This document shows positions 5,988-9,021 of a DNA stretch of 9,021 nt, piece after piece. The notes under the pieces were generated by a model, which did not search any database, was not told the DNA's origin, and was given only the letters and a program-made list of their open reading frames with translations. The first letter of the stretch is position 1. The number at the start of each line of letters is the position of its first letter. Where the stretch lies: NCBI GenBank assembly GCA_964425255.1, contig CAYRMV010000129.1:1-9021 (forward strand), written 5' to 3'. The translations under genes and the position numbers were made by a program. This stretch comes from CAYRMV01 sp964425255. GTDB taxonomy: Bacteria; Bacteroidota; Bacteroidia; Flavobacteriales_D; Crocinitomicaceae.

Positions 5988-8300
5988 CTATTTACTTTTT
6001 TGCAATTCTTCCACACGTTTTTGACGTTGCATGGGATTTTCGCGTGTTTTTTGCTGTTGATACATCTGAAAACGAGTCGGTTGACTTTCAGCTGGCCAAG
6101 AATTATTATCCACATCGCAATCCGCAATTTCTAAGTAAGGATCTATTTTAAACGAAGCAACTTCTTTGTCAAAAACAAATATGCGTGAAACTACTTTTTC
6201 GTCTTTACGCCAAATTTCAGCTGGAATTCGAATGACTTCTTCCGATCCATCTACAAATTTTGCTAAAAGAATGATTGGCATAACAAGTCCCCCCACATTT
6301 TCAAACTGCAATTCGTACAATTGTTTATTGCTATTTAACAAAGCTAAATCTTCTTCTGACGTTTTTTTCTTGAAATCTTCGTATTCTTTTTTATCTAAAG
6401 CATCAACCTCTTTTTGATTTCGTTTTGCATAAAAATCATCAATATCCGGATCTAGTTCGTTTACTGTTTTTGAAATCGCTGTTTTGTTTCGTTGATTTCC
6501 GATAAATTGCTCTTGTTGTTGCTCTTTTAATGTTTGTTTTTTCTTTTCCACTTCTGGATTTTGTGAATCTAACTGAAAATGATTCACTTGTTTCAATGCG
6601 ATATCACAGTGTTCTGTTGTGTAAAACCATCCTCGCCAAAACCAATCCAAATCAACCGCTGATGCATCTTCCATCGTTCGGAAAAAATCAGCTGGAGTAG
6701 GGTGTTTGAATTTCCAACGCTCGCAATAGATTTTAAATGCATAATCAAAAAGTTCACGCCCCATGATCGTTTCACGCAAAATATTTAAAGCAGTTGCAGG
6801 TTTTCCATAGGCATTGTTTCCAAATTGCCAAATGGATTCCGAATTGGTCATAATCGGAGAAATGAAATTTTTGTCTCCTCGCATGTAATCCGTAATCAAA
6901 TAGGCCGGACCACGACGAGAAGGATAATTGCGTTCCCATTCTTGTTCAGTAAGGTATTGCACAAATGTATTCAATCCTTCATCCATCCACGACCATTGGC
7001 GTTCGTCAGAATTGATGATCATTGGGAAGAAATTGTGTCCTACTTCGTGAATAATCACCCCCCACATACCGTATTTGGTTTCTTCAGAATATGTCCCATC
7101 TTCTTCTGGTCGACCACCGTTGAAACAAATCATTGGGTATTCCATACCAATTTGCTTCGAATGCACCGAAATAGCAACAGGATAAGGATATTCAATCGTG
7201 TATTTGGAATAGGTTTTGATTGTATGTGCCACTAATTTTGTCGAATAGCGGTCCCAAAGTGGATTTCCTTCTTTTGGATAATATGACATTGCCAACACAT
7301 TTCGATTCGGTAAACGAACGATTTGAGCATCCCACATAAATTTACGTGAAGAAGCAAAAGCAAAATCACGCACATTGATTGCTTTGAATGTCCATGTTTT
7401 GGTTTTTTCCTCTTTTGTTTGTTCTGCTTTTCTCGCTTCTTCCTCTGTTATGATAAAAACAGGTTTGTCCGAATTCATAGCTGTTTTTAAGCGATTTCGC
7501 TGTTCAACTGTTAATACTTGATTGGCATTTTGCAATTCACCAGTTGCACCAACGACGTGATCAGCAGGAACGGTTATGCTCACTTCATAATCACCAAATG
7601 GTAGTGCAAATTCACCTCGACCTAAAAATTGCTTGTTTTGCCAACCTTCTACATCGTTGTACACACACATACGTGGGAAGAATTGAGCGATGGTGTACAA
7701 GTAATTTTTGTCTTTTTCAAAATATTCCATTCCAGAACGACCACCCACTTTGTCGCGATCATTGATGTTGTACCACCATTTGATTTTGAAAGAAATACTT
7801 TGTTTCGGTCCAAGTGGTTTCTCAGGATCAATGCGCATCATGGTTTTATTGATGAAATAATTCATTTTCTGACCAGATGTGCTTTGCACGGATTCAATTT
7901 TAAATCCACCGTCATAATAGAACATCTTGCGTTTGATTGCTCCAATGTTCTTAAAATCTTCCATTTTCTCGACTTCAATTAGCTTCGAATCACTGTCTTG
8001 GGCATAGATATTTTGATCCAATTGCAACCACAGATATTCGAGTTGATCGGGAGAGTTATTGGTATACGTGATGATTTCTTCCCCGTATAATTTTTGCGTT
8101 TTATCGTCGAGGGTAATCTTGATCTTGTAATCGGCTTTTTGCTGATAATAGTTATGACCAGGACCGCCCGCTGCCGTTCTATATTCGTTTGGGGTTGGAA
8201 GTTCAATATCTAATTGAGCAAATTTGGACTGAGCAGATCCCCAAAAAGTGGATGACAAAGTCAAACAAATAAGTGTTTTTTTCAAAAAATATTTTTTCAT
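5988..8300 (-). CDS. Exported M1-family zinc metallopeptidase
   Basis: This 770-residue protein has an N-terminal signal peptide (KKYFLKK then a hydrophobic stretch, likely cleaved after about Ala23), so it acts in the periplasm or at the surface. The gluzincin site is complete: HEVGH (418-422) and a third zinc ligand, Glu441, in WMDEG exactly 18 residues after the second His. The exopeptidase motif GxMEN is replaced by GMEYP (385-389), as in the M1 subgroup common in Bacteroidota; Tyr498 in NAYGKPA is a candidate transition-state tyrosine. An N-terminal beta region (about 50-260) fits the M1 saddle domain. Residues 575-660 are rich in Lys, Glu and Gln and probably form helices. No type IX secretion tail is visible. 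Substrate is unknown. It overlaps the DUF6702 gene by ATGA and precedes the helicase gene. Confidence 0.92.
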   Translation of the reverse strand: MKKYFLKKTLICLTLSSTFWGSAQSKFAQLDIELPTPNEYRTAAGGPGHNYYQQKADYKIKITLDDKTQKLYGEEIITYTNNSPDQLEYLWLQLDQNIYAQDSDSKLIEVEKMEDFKNIGAIKRKMFYYDGGFKIESVQSTSGQKMNYFINKTMMRIDPEKPLGPKQSISFKIKWWYNINDRDKVGGRSGMEYFEKDKNYLYTIAQFFPRMCVYNDVEGWQNKQFLGRGEFALPFGDYEVSITVPADHVVGATGELQNANQVLTVEQRNRLKTAMNSDKPVFIITEEEARKAEQTKEEKTKTWTFKAINVRDFAFASSRKFMWDAQIVRLPNRNVLAMSYYPKEGNPLWDRYSTKLVAHTIKTYSKYTIEYPYPVAISVHSKQIGMEYPMICFNGGRPEEDGTYSEETKYGMWGVIIHEVGHNFFPMIINSDERQWSWMDEGLNTFVQYLTEQEWERNYPSRRGPAYLITDYMRGDKNFISPIMTNSESIWQFGNNAYGKPATALNILRETIMGRELFDYAFKIYCERWKFKHPTPADFFRTMEDASAVDLDWFWRGWFYTTEHCDIALKQVNHFQLDSQNPEVEKKKQTLKEQQQEQFIGNQRNKTAISKTVNELDPDIDDFYAKRNQKEVDALDKKEYEDFKKKTSEEDLALLNSNKQLYELQFENVGGLVMPIILLAKFVDGSEEVIRIPAEIWRKDEKVVSRIFVFDKEVASFKIDPYLEIADCDVDNNSWPAESQPTRFQMYQQQKTRENPMQRQKRVEELQKSK

Positions 8301-8797
8301 TTTTTCAATTCGATTAAAGCATCTTGTTTAGCTGGAAGAAAAACAGCTGTATATTTTAATTGTTTGTAAATAAAAGTCAGTTTGTTTTGTTGCTCAGGAA
8401 ATTCATTCATCAAACTCGAAAACCGGATTTGAATTTTATCTGAGATTTCAATCGGATTTGAAACCAAATAAATGTGTAGCAAACCTGTTTTTAACACTTC
8501 AAAACCAAGTAATTCAAATGTGACTTTTTTCCCCGAAACACTAACTTGAAATTCTTGATCGATTCGTTTGGAAAGCGCTTGAACTGTAAGTGAGTCATTT
8601 ACAAGAAACTCTAAATCGTGGGAAATTTCACCCGATTTCTTCATCACTTCTTCCACATCATGGGCCGACAAAACGAGCGTTGTTTCAAGGGTTTGATTCA
8701 ACAAATTGTATTGCATCTCCGCAAAGCCAAAATAATAGGCATGTGAAAACGCACAAGAAGTTATGGATAAAAAGAATACAATACTTAGTATTTTCAT
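8297..8797 (-). CDS. DUF6702-like exported protein
   Basis: This 166-residue exported protein of unknown function resembles the Bacteroidota family DUF6702. The opening after the signal (HAYYFGFAEMQYNLLNQTLE, then TTLVLSAHDVEE) matches the family's usual start: a His-containing first strand and a beta-rich body. The N-terminus is a signal sequence. ITSC (residues 12-15) fits a lipobox, which would make it a lipoprotein anchored at Cys15, but cleavage by signal peptidase I after SHA (residue 20) is also possible. The body (40-160) is predominantly alternating beta-like sequence without cysteines. The stop overlaps the start of the M1 peptidase (ATGA at 8297-8300), which implies coupled translation and perhaps shared function at the cell envelope. 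It is the first gene of the leftward run, behind a TACTTTTG box. Confidence 0.78.
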   Translation of the reverse strand: MKILSIVFFLSITSCAFSHAYYFGFAEMQYNLLNQTLETTLVLSAHDVEEVMKKSGEISHDLEFLVNDSLTVQALSKRIDQEFQVSVSGKKVTFELLGFEVLKTGLLHIYLVSNPIEISDKIQIRFSSLMNEFPEQQNKLTFIYKQLKYTAVFLPAKQDALIELKK

Positions 8798-8814
8798 AGC
8801 GAAAACTCGAAATC

Positions 8815-8822
8815 CAAAAGTA
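8815..8822 (-). promoter_or_regulatory. Candidate -7 promoter element for the DUF6702-M1-helicase run
   Basis: On the minus strand TACTTTTG matches TAnnTTTG exactly and ends 17 nt before the DUF6702 ATG, predicting a leader of about 10 nt. The nearest TTG upstream (complement of 8848-8850) is 25 bp away, longer than the usual 19-21 bp, so the -33 element is unconvincing. Confidence 0.5.
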
Positions 8823-8854
8823 GGGTTTTATTTCAAAAATCGTGTTACAAATTC

Positions 8855-8882
8855 GATAAATGGTTCGAAATTTGGATAAATG
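8855..8882 (+). repeat. Direct repeat GATAAATG at 20-bp period upstream of a promoter box
   Basis: GATAAATG occurs at 8855-8862 and again at 8875-8882, exactly 20 bp apart (about two helical turns), with partly similar flanks. The second copy ends 3 bp before the TATTTTTG box of the rightward gene. The geometry would suit a factor binding one face of the DNA. AT-rich composition makes chance possible. Confidence 0.35.
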
Positions 8883-8885
8883 TCG

Positions 8886-8893
8886 TATTTTTG
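8886..8893 (+). promoter_or_regulatory. Candidate -7 promoter element for the right-end gene
   Basis: TATTTTTG matches TAnnTTTG exactly and lies 84 nt before the ATG at 8978. Transcription would start near 8898-8900, leaving a leader of about 80 nt that holds the tandem hairpins. The -33 position carries only TTCG (8864-8867), a partial match. Confidence 0.5.
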
Positions 8894-8897
8894 TCCC

Positions 8898-8963
8898 GGA
8901 TGATTTCTCTCCGTCAACGAGGAAAGGATGACAGCTCTCCGTGATGAGCTTCGATTAAATCGA
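8898..8963 (+). promoter_or_regulatory. Structured 5' leader: 28-nt tandem repeat forming two like hairpins
   Basis: Two units of 28 nt (8898-8925 and 8926-8953) each start with GGATGA and carry CTCTCCGT at the same offset (8907-8914 and 8935-8942). Each folds into a hairpin: TTTCTC (8904-8909) with GAGGAA (8919-8924, one G-U pair), and AGCTC (8933-8937) with GAGCT (8946-8950). The loops both begin TCCGT. Stem bases outside the shared CTC/GAG differ between units, yet pairing is kept. A third small hairpin follows, TCGAT/ATCGA (8951-8955 and 8959-8963). The element sits between the promoter box and the start codon, so it would be in the mRNA leader. I do not recognise it as a known riboswitch or leader class; function is unknown. 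Confidence 0.45.
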
Positions 8964-8977
8964 TAACTTTTATTTTT

Positions 8978-9021
8978 ATGGAAATGGCTACAATCGAAAA
9001 GTGGACTTCGGAAGAATTGAT
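8978..9021 (+). CDS. Start of an unidentified gene, cut by the window end
   Basis: An open frame begins ATGGAAATGGCT at 8978 and runs to the window end, encoding MEMATIEKWTSEEL. A second in-frame ATG at 8984 is an equally plausible start and would give MATIEKWTSEEL. Only 14 codons are visible, too few to name a family. The N-terminus is hydrophilic, with no signal peptide or membrane segment, which suggests a cytoplasmic product. Support for it being a gene comes from the upstream TATTTTTG box and the A/T-rich spacer before the ATG, typical of starts in this group. Confidence 0.5.
   Translation, partial: MEMATIEKWTSEEL

Noticed and set aside
6825..7235. Open frame of 136 codons on the plus strand inside the M1 peptidase gene, and others at 7544-7982 and 6166-6417.
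   Set aside because: They lie antisense to a strongly supported gene with an intact zinc site, and have no domain, promoter box or sensible composition of their own.
8898..8950. Guanidine-II (mini-ykkC) riboswitch read on the minus strand: both hairpin loops contain ACGG, matching the ACGR loop rule.
   Set aside because: The loops are 8-9 nt and not closed tetraloops, and the only minus-strand promoter box found (8815-8822) lies downstream of them, so they would not be in that transcript.
8898..8963. Hammerhead-like ribozyme, because of GATGA and GATGAG segments.
   Set aside because: There is no CUGANGA core followed by a stem and GAAA, and no matching cleavage triplet arrangement.

Overview
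The window reads as chromosomal core-genome DNA from a Bacteroidota bacterium, most likely order Flavobacteriales. The DNA is AT-rich. Several gene starts sit behind TAnnTTTG boxes, the -7 element of Bacteroidota promoters, and Shine-Dalgarno signals are weak. The gene pair DUF6702 plus GMEYP-type M1 metallopeptidase also fits this group. I cannot name the genus with confidence. I see no rRNA, tRNA, CRISPR array, insertion sequence, prophage or plasmid function, and no obvious sign of recent transfer.

Layout: (1) 1-503 (+) is the 3' end of pnp (polynucleotide phosphorylase), closed by a bidirectional hairpin terminator. (2) 541-3648 (-) is a tightly packed four-gene cluster, transcribed as aroA, aroC, an HPP-family membrane protein and a DUF202 membrane protein. 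The first two carry out the last two steps of chorismate synthesis; the last two overlap by 4 nt and form a small membrane module of unknown function. (3) 3649-3777 is a divergent intergenic region with a perfect 14-bp palindrome and a good -7 box facing right. (4) 3778-4593 (+) is a two-domain universal stress protein, ending in a strong hairpin shared with the convergent gene. (5) 4648-8797 (-) is a three-gene run: an exported DUF6702 protein, an exported M1-family metallopeptidase (ATGA overlap), then a DbpA-type RNA helicase with DEYD in place of DEAD and an apparent TTG start. (6) 8798-8977 is a second divergent intergenic region. Its rightward half holds an 8-bp direct repeat at 20-bp period, a TATTTTTG box, and an apparent 5' leader with a 28-nt tandem duplication that folds into two similar hairpins. 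(7) 8978-9021 (+) is the first 14 codons of an unidentified gene cut by the window end.

Most of the window is ordinary housekeeping sequence, and I found no convincing new multi-gene system. The least explained signal is the tandem-hairpin leader at 8898-8963. Lesser points are the palindrome before the stress protein, the non-class-I glycine loop in the EPSP synthase, and the coupled HPP/DUF202 pair.
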